A stretch of DNA of 64,000 nt from an uncultured Paracoccaceae bacterium (GCA_938092015.1 CALKOT010000028.1:57484-121483), one strand, 5' to 3'; shown: positions 36,189 to 44,934, numbered from the stretch's first letter. A program made the numbers and translations. Notes: a model not told the origin generated them from the sequence alone.

Positions 36189-36365
36189 CAGGTCTGACAG
36201 GGAGTCAGAGGGGATTAGGCGTTTTGGGCTTGACCAGTCGCCTTGGGCAGAACAGGCACGGCACCTTTGATCCGATACCGGATAGCCCGAAAGGAAGGCC
36301 TGTGCGCGCAGCTGGCGACCGCTAGCCAAGTAGAGGGCAAGATCATAATCTGGTGTCGTTCTCAT
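36177..36365 (-). CDS. Small protein, possibly frameshifted
   Basis: Not a recognised family. ATG 36365 has GGAG nine bases upstream and a terminator follows, so a small transcript with a coding region is likely. The N-terminus MRTTPDYDLALYLASGRQLR looks like a compact conserved start. In the open frame the protein is 62 residues but its tail runs into the terminator hairpin. If one T is removed near 36290-36292 another frame gives RAIRYRIKGAVPVLPKATGQ and stops at TAA 36217-36215 before the hairpin, a more natural 49-residue protein. I judge a one-base lesion or error likely. Confidence 0.4.
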   Translation of the reverse strand: MRTTPDYDLALYLASGRQLRAQAFLSGYPVSDQRCRACSAQGDWSSPKRLIPSDSLSDLGGA

Positions 36366-36467
36366 GGCATTTACTCCGTCTGGCGGACGCTGCGTCCGTC
36401 TTGCTGGATTAAACTTAGGTTTTCATGTTTGATACCACAAACGAGTAATTCTGAAGGTTCAGATAAA

Positions 36468-37409
36468 ATGAGCTTAACTGAAAGATTGCCACCTCTTACA
36501 GCTCTCCGCGCCTTTGAGGCTGCAGCGCGCCATATGAGTTTCGCCAAAGCGGCAGAGGAGCTTTATGTTACCCCTGCTGCGCTGTCCTATCAGATCAAGA
36601 GTCTTGAAACGGATATGAGCCAACCCTTGTTCCGCCGCTTGAACAGGGCCGTCGAACTGACAGAAGCCGGCCGTGCGCTGGCGCCCGGTGTCGCTGAAGG
36701 CTTTGAAGCGCTGCGTGCTGCAGTGCGGCAAGCACATAGGGTAAATGAAAGCCGTCCGTTCTCGGTCACAGCAGGTCCGGCATTTACAGCGAAGTGGCTT
36801 GCCCCGCGGATTTACCGGTTTGTAGAGCAACATCCAGATATCGAAATCCGCTTCACCGCATCGCTGAAGCGTATGAACTTCGACACTGACGATGTTGATG
36901 CCGCTATCCGGTTTTCGCGGATTGATGAAGAACCTGGCTGTTACGTCGAAACATTGGTGGAGGAGTTGATGACCCCCCTCTGCACACCAGAAATCGCTGC
37001 CCAGCTGAAGACCCCCTCTGACCTGCAGAATTTTCGTCTTGTCCATGACGAATCCCTTTCATTCATGGCCGAGCCGCCTAATTGGGGATTTTGGCTCTCC
37101 GCCGTGGGGGTGGAATTTGATTGGAACCATGGACCAAGGTTTTCCAATGCCGATCAGGTTCTAGGTGCTGCTGTTGGCGGTGGAGGCGTCGCGTTGGGTC
37201 GTCTGTCACTGGCAGCGGACGACATGACTGCCGGGCGACTGGTTGCGCCGTTTGATCTGGCCATCGATACAGGGGCGCACTTCAACTTCGTTTGCCTGGA
37301 AGGTCACGAAACCCGCCGCGAAGAGGCCGCGTTTCTTGCTTGGATGCGAGAAGAATTGGCCGGTGAAGGCGCGTATGGCGAAGGCATGCGGATTATCACT
37401 GTGTCATGA
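36468..37409 (+). CDS. LysR-type regulator, GcvA-like
   Basis: A 313-residue LysR protein of the GcvA subgroup. The helix-turn-helix reads LPPLTALRAFEAAARHMSFAKAAEELYVTPAALSYQIKSLE, the LFRRLNRAVELTEAGR segment follows, and the effector domain has the SVTAGPAFTAKWLAPRI signature typical of GcvA-like proteins. ATG 36468 is used; the open frame extends upstream without homology. The next gene on the same strand is an amidotransferase 66 bases away. Target genes cannot be named. Confidence 0.9.
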   Translation: MSLTERLPPLTALRAFEAAARHMSFAKAAEELYVTPAALSYQIKSLETDMSQPLFRRLNRAVELTEAGRALAPGVAEGFEALRAAVRQAHRVNESRPFSVTAGPAFTAKWLAPRIYRFVEQHPDIEIRFTASLKRMNFDTDDVDAAIRFSRIDEEPGCYVETLVEELMTPLCTPEIAAQLKTPSDLQNFRLVHDESLSFMAEPPNWGFWLSAVGVEFDWNHGPRFSNADQVLGAAVGGGGVALGRLSLAADDMTAGRLVAPFDLAIDTGAHFNFVCLEGHETRREEAAFLAWMREELAGEGAYGEGMRIITVS

Positions 37410-37475
37410 TCTTCTTTTAACTTCCTGATGAACAGGATAACTCCGATCCCGAGAATCTGATCAGAGGATGATGCA

Positions 37476-38204
37476 ATGAAGATTGGCGTACTTCGCACCG
37501 GGCCAGTCGCGGACGAACTGGTCGAAGATTTCGGTGAATATGATCGCGTCTTCGCTGACTATCTTGGCCCGTCAAATCCTGATTTCAGCTTTCATGGCTG
37601 GTGTGTCTATGAAGGCGACTTGCCAACAGCGCCGGGCGAGGCAGATGCATGGATCATCAGTGGATCAAAGTTCGGCGTTTACGAAGACCACGATTGGATT
37701 GAACCACTAAAAGCATTCATCCGTCAGGTTGCCGACAGCCAAACGCCACTAATAGGCATTTGCTTCGGCCATCAGATTATGGCCGAGGCGCTAGGCGGTC
37801 GCGCGATTAAGTTTCAGGGTGGCTGGGGCATTGGGCGCCACATCTATCAAACCCGGAACATGCCATCGTGGATGCCAGAAACACCATCGGAGATCGCGAT
37901 CCATGCCATCCATCAGGATCAAGTCGTTCAACGCCCTGCCGACGCGACGCCAATCGCAGGGAATTCATTCTGTGAGAACGCAGCACTGATATACGGTGAT
38001 CCAGAGGCGCCTTACGCGATTTCCATCCAGCCACATCCGGAGTTTTCTGACGAATTCGTAAAGGACCTGATCGCGGTTCGCACAGCCACTTTTCCTAGAC
38101 ACCTAAGAGATCAGGCATTGTCAGATATGGGCCAGCCCTTGAACCGTGAGTGGGCGTCAGATTGGATCGCGCAGTTTCTATCCGTCAGAATGTCTAATTT
38201 TTAG
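37476..38204 (+). CDS. Class I glutamine amidotransferase-like protein
   Basis: A 242-residue GATase1 domain. The catalytic triad is seen: Cys96 in GICFGHQIMAEALGG, His187 and Glu189 in QPHPEFSDEF. ISGSKFGVYEDHDWI forms the oxyanion region. Stand-alone proteins of this kind act as glutamine or gamma-glutamyl hydrolases, for example in polyamine breakdown (PuuD-like), or supply ammonia to an unknown synthase. The GMP synthase ATPase domain is absent. A position before glnK-amtB fits nitrogen metabolism but the AT-rich gap with its own promoter separates them. Confidence 0.88.
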   Translation: MKIGVLRTGPVADELVEDFGEYDRVFADYLGPSNPDFSFHGWCVYEGDLPTAPGEADAWIISGSKFGVYEDHDWIEPLKAFIRQVADSQTPLIGICFGHQIMAEALGGRAIKFQGGWGIGRHIYQTRNMPSWMPETPSEIAIHAIHQDQVVQRPADATPIAGNSFCENAALIYGDPEAPYAISIQPHPEFSDEFVKDLIAVRTATFPRHLRDQALSDMGQPLNREWASDWIAQFLSVRMSNF

Positions 38205-38319
38205 TCAATTAACTTTTTATGATTATTTTCTAAACAAAATCTTCTTGTTTAATTCTGCAACACCATAACATTAATTTTTTTTCTCTATTTATCAATTGAT
38301 TGCACGAATGCCCATTTTT

Positions 38320-38335
38320 TGGCACGCTCCTTGCA
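38320..38335 (+). promoter_or_regulatory. Sigma-54 promoter of glnK-amtB
   Basis: TGGCAC (38320-38325), five bases, TTGCA (38331-38335) equals the RpoN consensus TGGCAC-N5-TTGCA, with GG at -24 and GC at -12. It lies 52 bases before glnK in an AT-rich region (38215-38320) suited to IHF and NtrC binding. Confidence 0.9.
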
Positions 38336-38359
38336 TTCTCTCACATATCGCGCTGCTAA

Positions 38360-38725
<366 letters not shown>

Positions 38726-38748
38726 TCAAATCGAGGGATCTGGAAGAT

Positions 38749-40089
38749 ATGAAAACTCTTCTCAATCGCGCAGGGCTTGGGGCTGCAATCATTTTTGCCG
38801 CAACTCCTGTTGTCGCCGAAAGTCACGTTGCGCCGGACGTATCGCAGCACACGATCTTTATTCTCAACTCCTTATTGTTTCTGATTGGCGGCTTTCTGGT
38901 CATGTGGATGGCCGCTGGGTTCTGCATGCTGGAAGCTGGTCTCGTCCGCACCAAGAACGTGTCCATGCAGCTGACTAAGAATGTCGCCCTCTTCTCGCTA
39001 GCGGCGGTTGGCTACTGGCTGATCGGTTTCAACCTTATGTACCCTGGCGACGGCTGGGCTGTTGCTGGTTATCTCGGCACATTTTCACCAACAACATTGG
39101 AACCAGTTGGAGTTGCCGCAGACGCAGTTGGCGACATCTCTTACGCTACAGTCGGATCTGATTTCTTTTTCCAGCTGATGTTCTGTGCTGCGACAGCTTC
39201 GATCGTATCTGGCGTGCTGGCGGAACGGATCAAACTGTGGCCTTTCCTGATCTTCACTGTCGTTCTTGTATCAATAATCTATCCCATCCAGGCTTCTTGG
39301 AAATGGGGCGAGGGTTTTCTTGATCAGATGGGTTTCCTCGATTTCGCAGGTTCGACGGTGGTCCATTCTGTCGGTGGTTGGGCCGCACTTGCGGGCGCGT
39401 TGATCCTCGGCCCACGCATTGGCAAATACAAAGACGGGCGCGTGAACCCGATGCCAGGTTCAAACCTTCCACTGGCGACATTGGGAACCTTCATCCTGTG
39501 GCTGGGCTGGTTTGGCTTTAACGGCGGCTCACAACTCGCCATGGGGTCTATCGGTGACGTAGCAGATGTCAGCCGCATCTTCGCCAATACCAACGCTGCT
39601 GCAGCTGGCGGCGCCATTGCGGCCCTGGTCCTTACGCAAATGGTGTTTGGTAAGATCGACCTGACGATGGTCTTGAACGGCGCATTGGCTGGCCTGGTGT
39701 CGATCACTGCAGAACCACTAACGCCATCGCTGGGCATGGCGACGATCATCGGCGCAGTCGGCGGCGCAATCGTGGTGTTCGCAGTTCCTATGCTCGACAA
39801 GTTCAAGATTGATGACGTCGTAGGCGCCATTCCTGTTCATCTGTTTGCAGGTATCTGGGGCACTCTGGCCGTCGTTTTGACCAATGGTAAAGCATCTGTA
39901 ACGACACAGATTATGTCCATCGTAATTGTCGGCGTGTTCACCTTTGTCATCTCGCTGGTGGTTTGGCGGATCCTTAAAGCCACGATGGGAATTCGCGTGA
40001 CCGAAGAACAGGAACGTGAAGGCCTAGATAAGTCGGAACTTGGGATGGAGGCATATCCTGAGTTTGGCAAAGGTTCACAGTTTACGTGA
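38749..40089 (+). CDS. amtB: Ammonium transporter AmtB
   Basis: A 446-residue Amt/Mep channel with a cleavable signal-like N-terminus (ending ATPVVAESH) and 11 membrane segments. Family motifs are FMWAAGFCMLEAG-like (VMWMAAGFCMLEAGLVRTKN), DFAGSTVVHSVGGWAALAGALILGPRIGK (with the first pore histidine in VVHSVGG) and IPVHLFAGIWGTLAV with the second. It conducts ammonia across the inner membrane and is gated by GlnK, encoded 23 bases upstream. A terminator lies at 40194-40224. Confidence 0.97.
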   Translation: MKTLLNRAGLGAAIIFAATPVVAESHVAPDVSQHTIFILNSLLFLIGGFLVMWMAAGFCMLEAGLVRTKNVSMQLTKNVALFSLAAVGYWLIGFNLMYPGDGWAVAGYLGTFSPTTLEPVGVAADAVGDISYATVGSDFFFQLMFCAATASIVSGVLAERIKLWPFLIFTVVLVSIIYPIQASWKWGEGFLDQMGFLDFAGSTVVHSVGGWAALAGALILGPRIGKYKDGRVNPMPGSNLPLATLGTFILWLGWFGFNGGSQLAMGSIGDVADVSRIFANTNAAAAGGAIAALVLTQMVFGKIDLTMVLNGALAGLVSITAEPLTPSLGMATIIGAVGGAIVVFAVPMLDKFKIDDVVGAIPVHLFAGIWGTLAVVLTNGKASVTTQIMSIVIVGVFTFVISLVVWRILKATMGIRVTEEQEREGLDKSELGMEAYPEFGKGSQFT

Positions 40090-40193
40090 TCTGAGAATGA
40101 AATTAACCGCAGCTCAGGTGAGCTGCGGCGACAAGAATGACCATCGCTGGTCAGCAGCGTATCCCCGGGGCGGGAATTCATCCCGCCTCAACT

Positions 40194-40224
40194 GCGGCCC
40201 GGAAATCTTCCGGGTCGCTTTTTT
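40194..40224 (+). terminator. Terminator of glnK-amtB
   Basis: The stem GCGGCCCGGAA (40194-40204) and TTCCGGGTCGC (40208-40218) has a 3-base loop and one G-U pair and is followed by six T residues. Two more hairpins without T runs lie upstream, at about 40108-40130 (CCGCAGCTCA/TGAGCTGCGG) and 40169-40187 (GGCGGGA/TCCCGCC). Confidence 0.88.
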
Positions 40225-40290
40225 ATGCAGTACACACAGTACGATGCGCACGCCCACGATGCAGAACCGGATGCACTATCAGCAAAATAA

Positions 40291-40317
40291 AAAACCCGGG
40301 CAAAAAGCCCGGGTTTT
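40291..40317. terminator. Bidirectional terminator after tRNA-His
   Basis: AAAACCCGGGC and GCCCGGGTTTT enclose a 5-base A loop. The symmetric A and T tails let it work on both strands; on the minus strand it ends the tRNA-His transcript 3 bases past the CCA end. Confidence 0.88.
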
Positions 40318-40320
40318 GAA

Positions 40321-40397
40321 TGGTACCAGCGCCCCGGCTCGAACGGGGGGCCTCTTGATCCACAATCAAGCGCTCTAACCAACTGAGCTACGCCGGC
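40321..40397 (-). tRNA. tRNA-His (GUG), alphaproteobacterial type
   Basis: A 77-base cloverleaf on the minus strand: acceptor GCCGGCG with CGCTGGT (two G-U pairs), D arm GCTC/GAGC with loop AGTTGGTTA, anticodon stem CTTGA/TCAAG with anticodon GTG at 40363-40361, T arm CCCCG-TTCGAGC-CGGGG, and an encoded CCA end. The discriminator is A and there is no room for a G-1:C73 pair, the feature known for histidine tRNAs of most alphaproteobacteria, whose HisRS does not need G-1. Confidence 0.95.
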
Positions 40398-40505
40398 ACT
40401 AGGAGGGCAATTATCGCGCCGCCCAAACTTTTGCAAGTCGCTTTGCAAGGGGGGCTTGCACGTCCTCGCCAATCAGCGGTAGCAGAGATGCAGGAGGGCT
40501 TTTCC

Positions 40506-40724
40506 ATGAGCATCGACAAAGAATCGGACATTCAAGCGAACCTGCAGATTGGACCCACCTCAATAGGCATGGTGCGGATCTATGTCGAAGGCGATGGTAT
40601 CGAAATCCCTATGGATTTTGATCCTGAGGAAGCCGACGAAATCGCAGAAGAGCTAAAAGCCGCAGCCAACCAAGCGCGCAATATGGGCGGAAAGAACAAG
40701 AAAGGCCGAAAGGGCAGATCCTAA
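40506..40724 (+). CDS. DUF6324 family small protein
   Basis: A 72-residue protein: DKESDIQANLQIGPTSIGMVRIYVEGDGIEIPMDFDPEEADEIAEELKAAANQAR and a lysine/glycine/arginine-rich tail KNKKGRKGR. This matches small Rhodobacterales proteins now called DUF6324. The start ATG 40506 has AGGAGGG eight bases upstream; the frame is open further 5' without similarity. The basic tail could bind nucleic acid or membrane lipid. Function unknown. The kinase gene starts 11 bases downstream and is probably cotranscribed. Confidence 0.75.
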   Translation: MSIDKESDIQANLQIGPTSIGMVRIYVEGDGIEIPMDFDPEEADEIAEELKAAANQARNMGGKNKKGRKGRS

Positions 40725-40735
40725 AGGCCTCAGAC

Positions 40736-41986
40736 GTGAAAGATGCGGAACCCTCGGTCAGCCAAGCGCCTGAATTCCTCTGGGATCCTGTTCGCACGCG
40801 GATTTTGTGGGCTAACTCTGCTGGGTTACAAGTTTGGGGTGAACACAGCGCCAGCGAATTGCCTACCCGGTGGTTTGCACCAAATGATCCGATAGCAGCA
40901 GAGATAGCCAATCTTAGGTCAACAGGGGCAGGTTTCATCCGTTTGTCGCCGAACGGTGTTTCTACCGTGTATTTCGCTACCGCCATTGAGGAAAATGGCG
41001 CTCTTCGCATCGTCCTGAACGATTTCGAAACAACTATTCGATTAGAAGCGTCTCAAATGTCAGACGGCTTTGAATTGGCGCCCCGGCCACTAGCAATTTT
41101 CAATGCTGAGGGCGCGCTCATCACTCAGAACGAAGCAGATAGGCTCTGCTTTGGGCCATTGTCGTTGTCAGACAGGTTGGGCGATACATCAGCGGCGGTA
41201 AAGGCTTTAAGTGTGGCGCTGGTTGATGAGAGCTTCAGCAAAGTGTTCGTCGTAGGCGTAGATTACACTCGCTGGCGTGTGAATTTTCGGCACCTGCGTG
41301 GCGCTGCAGGCGATGTCTTGGTGTTGGCTGAATTCACTGACTTGCCGACGATACCACAAGAACAAGGCGTGGACCGCAAGGCGCTTGCTGCCATCGCACA
41401 CGATTTTCGCGCGCCCCTGACAGCGATTCGCGGCTTTGCAGAGTTTTTGGCTAGCGGTGCTGCTGCGCCGCAACGGCAGGCGGATTATCTAGCGGCGATC
41501 CAGTCTGCCGCTGATGGTCTGAGCGCGCTCGCGGATCATATCGTCACGATGGGGCATGAAAGTAACGGTCCGCTGCAGCTGATTAACTTGAACGAATTGG
41601 CAAAAGAAACATCGACGCTTAACGAGGTGACCGCCAGAAACGCTGATATGAAAATCACAGTTTCGCTGGATAAAGGTACTAACGGAGTTTTGGGCGATCC
41701 CCTCGCGACCAGCCGAATTTTGCAGAACCTTGTTTCGAACGCCAACAGGCACAGCGGCGGTTCTGCAATCAACATCAATGTTTCCGATCATCAGATCACT
41801 GTGTCAGACGACGGTGGGGGCATGGATCAGACTACGCTCGATCGTATATCAACACCTAACGTGACATCGGGCGGCGGTCTTGGACTGGTTAACTGTATCT
41901 CACTTGCCCAGTCCACTGGGGCGACTATTAGATTTGCAACAACACCCCATAATGGGTTCTCCGCCATTCTTTCCTTCGCGCCTTAA
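40736..41986 (+). CDS. Soluble PAS-type sensor histidine kinase
   Basis: A 416-residue kinase without membrane segments. A PAS-like N-terminal domain (EFLWDPVRTRILWANSAGLQVWGE, residues 12-35) and a second possible one (RPLAIFNAEGALITQN, about 115-130) precede the H-box ALAAIAHDFRAPLTAIRGFAEFL with His222. N-box LQNLVSNANRHS and G-boxes SDDGGGMD and GGGLGLVNCISLAQ complete the ATPase. No receiver is attached and no response regulator gene is adjacent. GTG start at 40736. Signal unknown. Confidence 0.85.
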   Translation: MKDAEPSVSQAPEFLWDPVRTRILWANSAGLQVWGEHSASELPTRWFAPNDPIAAEIANLRSTGAGFIRLSPNGVSTVYFATAIEENGALRIVLNDFETTIRLEASQMSDGFELAPRPLAIFNAEGALITQNEADRLCFGPLSLSDRLGDTSAAVKALSVALVDESFSKVFVVGVDYTRWRVNFRHLRGAAGDVLVLAEFTDLPTIPQEQGVDRKALAAIAHDFRAPLTAIRGFAEFLASGAAAPQRQADYLAAIQSAADGLSALADHIVTMGHESNGPLQLINLNELAKETSTLNEVTARNADMKITVSLDKGTNGVLGDPLATSRILQNLVSNANRHSGGSAININVSDHQITVSDDGGGMDQTTLDRISTPNVTSGGGLGLVNCISLAQSTGATIRFATTPHNGFSAILSFAP

Positions 41987-41992
41987 GCCCAG

Positions 41993-42460
41993 CTAAAAGT
42001 CTGTCGGGCTGATCAACCCTATAACACCAGGATCGGCCAGCCCCCTCAGCCGAAGCGCGGCAACACGTGCGATCCGTTGTGTCTGCGCCTTCCGGCGCGC
42101 CGCTGCCAAAGGTCGTTTTTTTGCCCCGCGGATGATCCCGGCGCCGTAGCCGTCCGCAAACATAAGACCATGATCATCAGGCAACAGATCGTCAGGCAAC
42201 CCAGCCGGGGCTGCGAAAAAGAACCGATCGCACCATTCCAAATATCCTTCCCACTTCGCATCCGATCTGAAATCCGCGACCGAGGATTTGCATTCCACGA
42301 TCCATATCTCACCATTCGGGGCTACAGCCGTAACATCGGTACGAAGGCCTCTAACCGGACTCAATTCCGTTACTGGGGCGAGACCTTCATCAACCAGAAA
42401 TCGGCAAACCCCCTTTGCGAGGATCTGACCTGGCTGCATGTCTACGCTGGATTCAGTCAT
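41993..42460 (-). CDS. mmcB: MmcB family DNA repair protein
   Basis: A 155-residue MmcB protein. The core VCRFLVDEGLAPVTELSPVRGLRTDVTAVAPNGEIWIVECKSSVADFRSDAKWEGY has the D-x-n-E-x-K arrangement of restriction-like nucleases (Asp in RTDVTA, Glu and Lys in VECKSS). MmcB is SOS-induced and protects Caulobacter from mitomycin C. I use ATG 42460; the open frame to 42517 is upstream sequence. A LexA box GAAC-N7-GAAC lies 14 bases before the start and supports both the name and SOS regulation. Divergent from the AbrB-type transporter. Confidence 0.9.
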   Translation of the reverse strand: MTESSVDMQPGQILAKGVCRFLVDEGLAPVTELSPVRGLRTDVTAVAPNGEIWIVECKSSVADFRSDAKWEGYLEWCDRFFFAAPAGLPDDLLPDDHGLMFADGYGAGIIRGAKKRPLAAARRKAQTQRIARVAALRLRGLADPGVIGLISPTDF

Positions 42461-42473
42461 GGTAAACTCTTTC

Positions 42474-42488
42474 GAACATATAGTGAAC
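42474..42488 (-). promoter_or_regulatory. LexA (SOS) box upstream of mmcB
   Basis: GAAC (42474-42477), seven bases, GAAC (42485-42488) matches the alphaproteobacterial LexA consensus exactly and sits 14 bases before the mmcB start, where LexA would block transcription. Confidence 0.75.
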
Positions 42489-42561
42489 AAGAAATAGAAC
42501 TTGTCGCTGCGGTGCAAGAGTCATTCTTGCGGACGTCTGTTGTGGCGCTTAGGCAGGCGCA

Positions 42562-43602
42562 ATGACGCCTCGCATCCCCCTATCTTTGGCTCGCAGCCTG
42601 ATGACACTCGCGATTGCCAGCGTGGGCATCTTTATTTTCACCATTCTAGACCTGCCTCTACCTTGGCTGCTTGGTCCCCTCCTTGCGTGTTTGATCGCGG
42701 CTTTCGCTCAAGCTCCTATGAATGGGCTTGGCGTCGTCGCCACGCCTCTTCGCACAATTCTTGGTGTCGCTGTCGGCGCCGCAATTACCCCAGCCCTGTT
42801 TCATCGAATTGATGAAATGGCGCTGTCGATGGCGCTTATTCCTTTGTTGGCCCTCTCGATCGGACTTGCCGGAGTTCCATACTTCCACCGTGCGTGGGGC
42901 TTCGATCGCGCAACATCCTACTATGGCGTGATGCCCGGTGGACTACAAGATATGCTGGTGTTTGGCGAAGAAGCAGGCGGAAATGTCCGCATCATGTCGC
43001 TGATTCACGCCACCCGCGTCTTGATTGTCGTCGTTAGCGCGCCGCTCTTGTTGACCTATGCATTTGGCGTGTCCCTGAGCGAGCCGCCCGGCGCCCCAGC
43101 CCGTGATACACCCGTGCATGAAATGCTGATCATGCTCGCCTGTGCCATCATTGGTTGGAAAGGCGGCAAAAAGATCGGCCTCTTTGGCGCATCCATCCTT
43201 GGCCCGCTGATCTTGACCGCCGCCGCCAGCCTGCTGGACATCATCCATCATCGCCCGCCGATAGAGGCGATCCTGATCGCTCAGCTATCCATCGGTGTCA
43301 GCGTAGGTGCACACTATGTCGGCATTACCTGGGCGGAATTTCGCCGTGTCGTCCTCGCTGCTGCGCTGTTCACGTTCCTGATGATGGGTCTCGCCGCGAT
43401 CCCTGCTGCGTTGATCATCTGGCTGGGATCGGCCGATGCCGCGACAGTTATGCTAGCGTTCCTGCCTGGTGGTCAGGCGGAACTGACAGTACTGGCCATC
43501 GTGTCCGGCGTAGATGTGGCATACGTCGTCGTTCACCACATCTTTCGCATGATCATAGTTATCATTGGCGCGCCGCTAGCGATGCGTTGGATGGGCAAAT
43601 AA
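42562..43602 (+). CDS. AbrB family membrane transporter
   Basis: A 346-residue membrane protein with about ten hydrophobic segments in two similar halves. The repeated elements WLLGPLLACLIAAF and LFGASILGPLILTAAASLLDI, followed by YYGVMPGGLQDMLVFGEEAGGN and AFLPGGQAELTVLAIVSGVDVAYVVVHHIFRM, are hallmarks of the Gneg_AbrB_dup family (formerly mis-named putative ammonia monooxygenase). Transported substrate unknown. Divergent from mmcB and followed 53 bases later by a MarR regulator on the same strand, so local regulation is possible. Confidence 0.88.
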   Translation: MTPRIPLSLARSLMTLAIASVGIFIFTILDLPLPWLLGPLLACLIAAFAQAPMNGLGVVATPLRTILGVAVGAAITPALFHRIDEMALSMALIPLLALSIGLAGVPYFHRAWGFDRATSYYGVMPGGLQDMLVFGEEAGGNVRIMSLIHATRVLIVVVSAPLLLTYAFGVSLSEPPGAPARDTPVHEMLIMLACAIIGWKGGKKIGLFGASILGPLILTAAASLLDIIHHRPPIEAILIAQLSIGVSVGAHYVGITWAEFRRVVLAAALFTFLMMGLAAIPAALIIWLGSADAATVMLAFLPGGQAELTVLAIVSGVDVAYVVVHHIFRMIIVIIGAPLAMRWMGK

Positions 43603-43655
43603 CGTTTTGCGAAAACACGTTGGCGCCGCCGGCCCCGAAATGCCATGGTCGCAAG

Positions 43656-44084
43656 ATGCATGCTTTCGATCTCGACGCCTTTCTACCTTACCGCCTAGCG
43701 AAACTCGCCAGCCGGGTCAGCCGTGGATTTTCGCAGGAATACAGCGCCAGCTTCGGGCTATCGATCCCTGAGTGGCGCGTCATGGCGCACCTAAGCCAGT
43801 CGGATACAGTTAGCGTGCGCGAGTTACATCTGAAGGCCGATCTGGAAAAATCAAAAGCTTCACGCGCTGCTGCGCGGCTTCAGGCTGCGGGTCTGGTCGT
43901 GAAGAAAACCAGCGAAACCGATCGCAGGTTGATCGAACTGTCGCTCACCCCCAGAGGGGAAGAGATGATCGGCAAGCTTCGCCCGCTAGCGCTGTCCTAT
44001 GAGGCGGACGTTCTCAGCGCTTTGTCGCCGGAAGACCGCACGCAGCTTGATCGTCTGATCGATAAGTTGTTGCAGAACACTTGA
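43656..44084 (+). CDS. MarR family transcriptional regulator
   Basis: A 142-residue winged-helix regulator. The order LPYRLAKLASRVSRGFSQEYSASFGLSIPEWRVMAHLSQSD, DLEKSKASRAAARLQAAGLV (recognition helix) and the wing TSETDRRLIELSLTPRGEEM is standard for MarR. It acts as a dimer that releases DNA on binding a small phenolic or oxidant. ATG 43656 has only a weak ribosome site (GCAAG). Likely cotranscribed with the transporter upstream, which may be its target. Confidence 0.88.
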   Translation: MHAFDLDAFLPYRLAKLASRVSRGFSQEYSASFGLSIPEWRVMAHLSQSDTVSVRELHLKADLEKSKASRAAARLQAAGLVVKKTSETDRRLIELSLTPRGEEMIGKLRPLALSYEADVLSALSPEDRTQLDRLIDKLLQNT

Positions 44085-44145
44085 TCGTTGCTCCGATTGC
44101 AGGCTTAACCAAGTTGGAAAGCGCTGCTGCTAGACGGACTATTCT

Positions 44146-44934
44146 ATGTTGAAAAATCTCTTTTCCTCAAACCGCGATAACTCACCAGAAGCTGGCCCCG
44201 CATCTCAGCCGATTGGCCCGGTGCAGGTCGGCTGGCTGACCACGGAAGAAAAAGCCTCAATCGTCTATTTTCAGCCAGAGCGTTTCCGCTCAGCCGAAAC
44301 CTCAAAAACCCATGCCAAATCAGCTTCACGCTGCCCGGCCATTGTGAATATGGAAAGCCGGTATTTCGTCGTACGCTGCCCTTTTGATCTGCACCTGCGT
44401 TTCGCCAGGTCGAAAGAGGGTAAGGCCGGCGTTCGCAACATGCTGGGCGACGCCAGCCCGGTCAGAAAGTCAAAGCTGAACGATCTGATCCATGTCACGA
44501 ACGAGGTCGAATGGCGCTATCCTGACCGTCCCACCATTCAGGTCAGCCTGCCTAACATCTTCATTGCGGATGAGCCGGTGCACATGACTCAGATCGACGC
44601 CTTCATGAACTATCGCAAGGATCAGCTGCCCGGAACGATCTTTGGTGGACGTTTCCCAATCAACGTCTGGCCCCGCCCCTTGATGTGGGCCTTCGAATGG
44701 CGGGACACCTCGAAAGACATCATCTTGAAGCGGGGTGAGCCATGGTTCTATGTGACGTTTGAGACGCAAAACCCAGATCGCCCGATCCAGATGGTCGAGG
44801 CCGAACGCACACCAGAGCTGAAAAGCTATATGGAGCAGATCTCAGGCGCTGTGAACTACGTCAACCAGACCTTTAGCCTGTTCAAAGAGGCGGAAAAACG
44901 TCGCCCGGCAAAACTGCTGACGCCCAAATCCTGA
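44146..44934 (+). CDS. Conserved protein of unknown function
   Basis: A 262-residue soluble protein that I do not recognise. Notable segments are a short basic N-terminus, CPAIVNMESRYFVVRCPFDLHLRFA near residue 64, PTIQVSLPNIFIADEPVHMTQIDAFMNYRKDQLPGTIFGGRFPINVWPRPLMWAFEW in the centre and a helical end EQISGAVNYVNQTFSLFKEAEKRRPAKLL. The tryptophan- and proline-rich centre looks like a beta sandwich. Such proteins are seen in marine alphaproteobacteria and their phages or viruses as uncharacterised families, which I state from memory only. Gap to the SIMPL gene is 106 bases. Confidence 0.65.
   Translation: MLKNLFSSNRDNSPEAGPASQPIGPVQVGWLTTEEKASIVYFQPERFRSAETSKTHAKSASRCPAIVNMESRYFVVRCPFDLHLRFARSKEGKAGVRNMLGDASPVRKSKLNDLIHVTNEVEWRYPDRPTIQVSLPNIFIADEPVHMTQIDAFMNYRKDQLPGTIFGGRFPINVWPRPLMWAFEWRDTSKDIILKRGEPWFYVTFETQNPDRPIQMVEAERTPELKSYMEQISGAVNYVNQTFSLFKEAEKRRPAKLLTPKS

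Noticed and set aside
40108..40187. Two hairpins after amtB as a separate small RNA
   Set aside because: No promoter was seen and they lack T runs; they probably belong to the 3' untranslated region of amtB.
43155..43655. Long N-terminal extension of the MarR gene
   Set aside because: That part is a shadow frame inside the AbrB-type transporter gene; the MarR fold begins at 43656.
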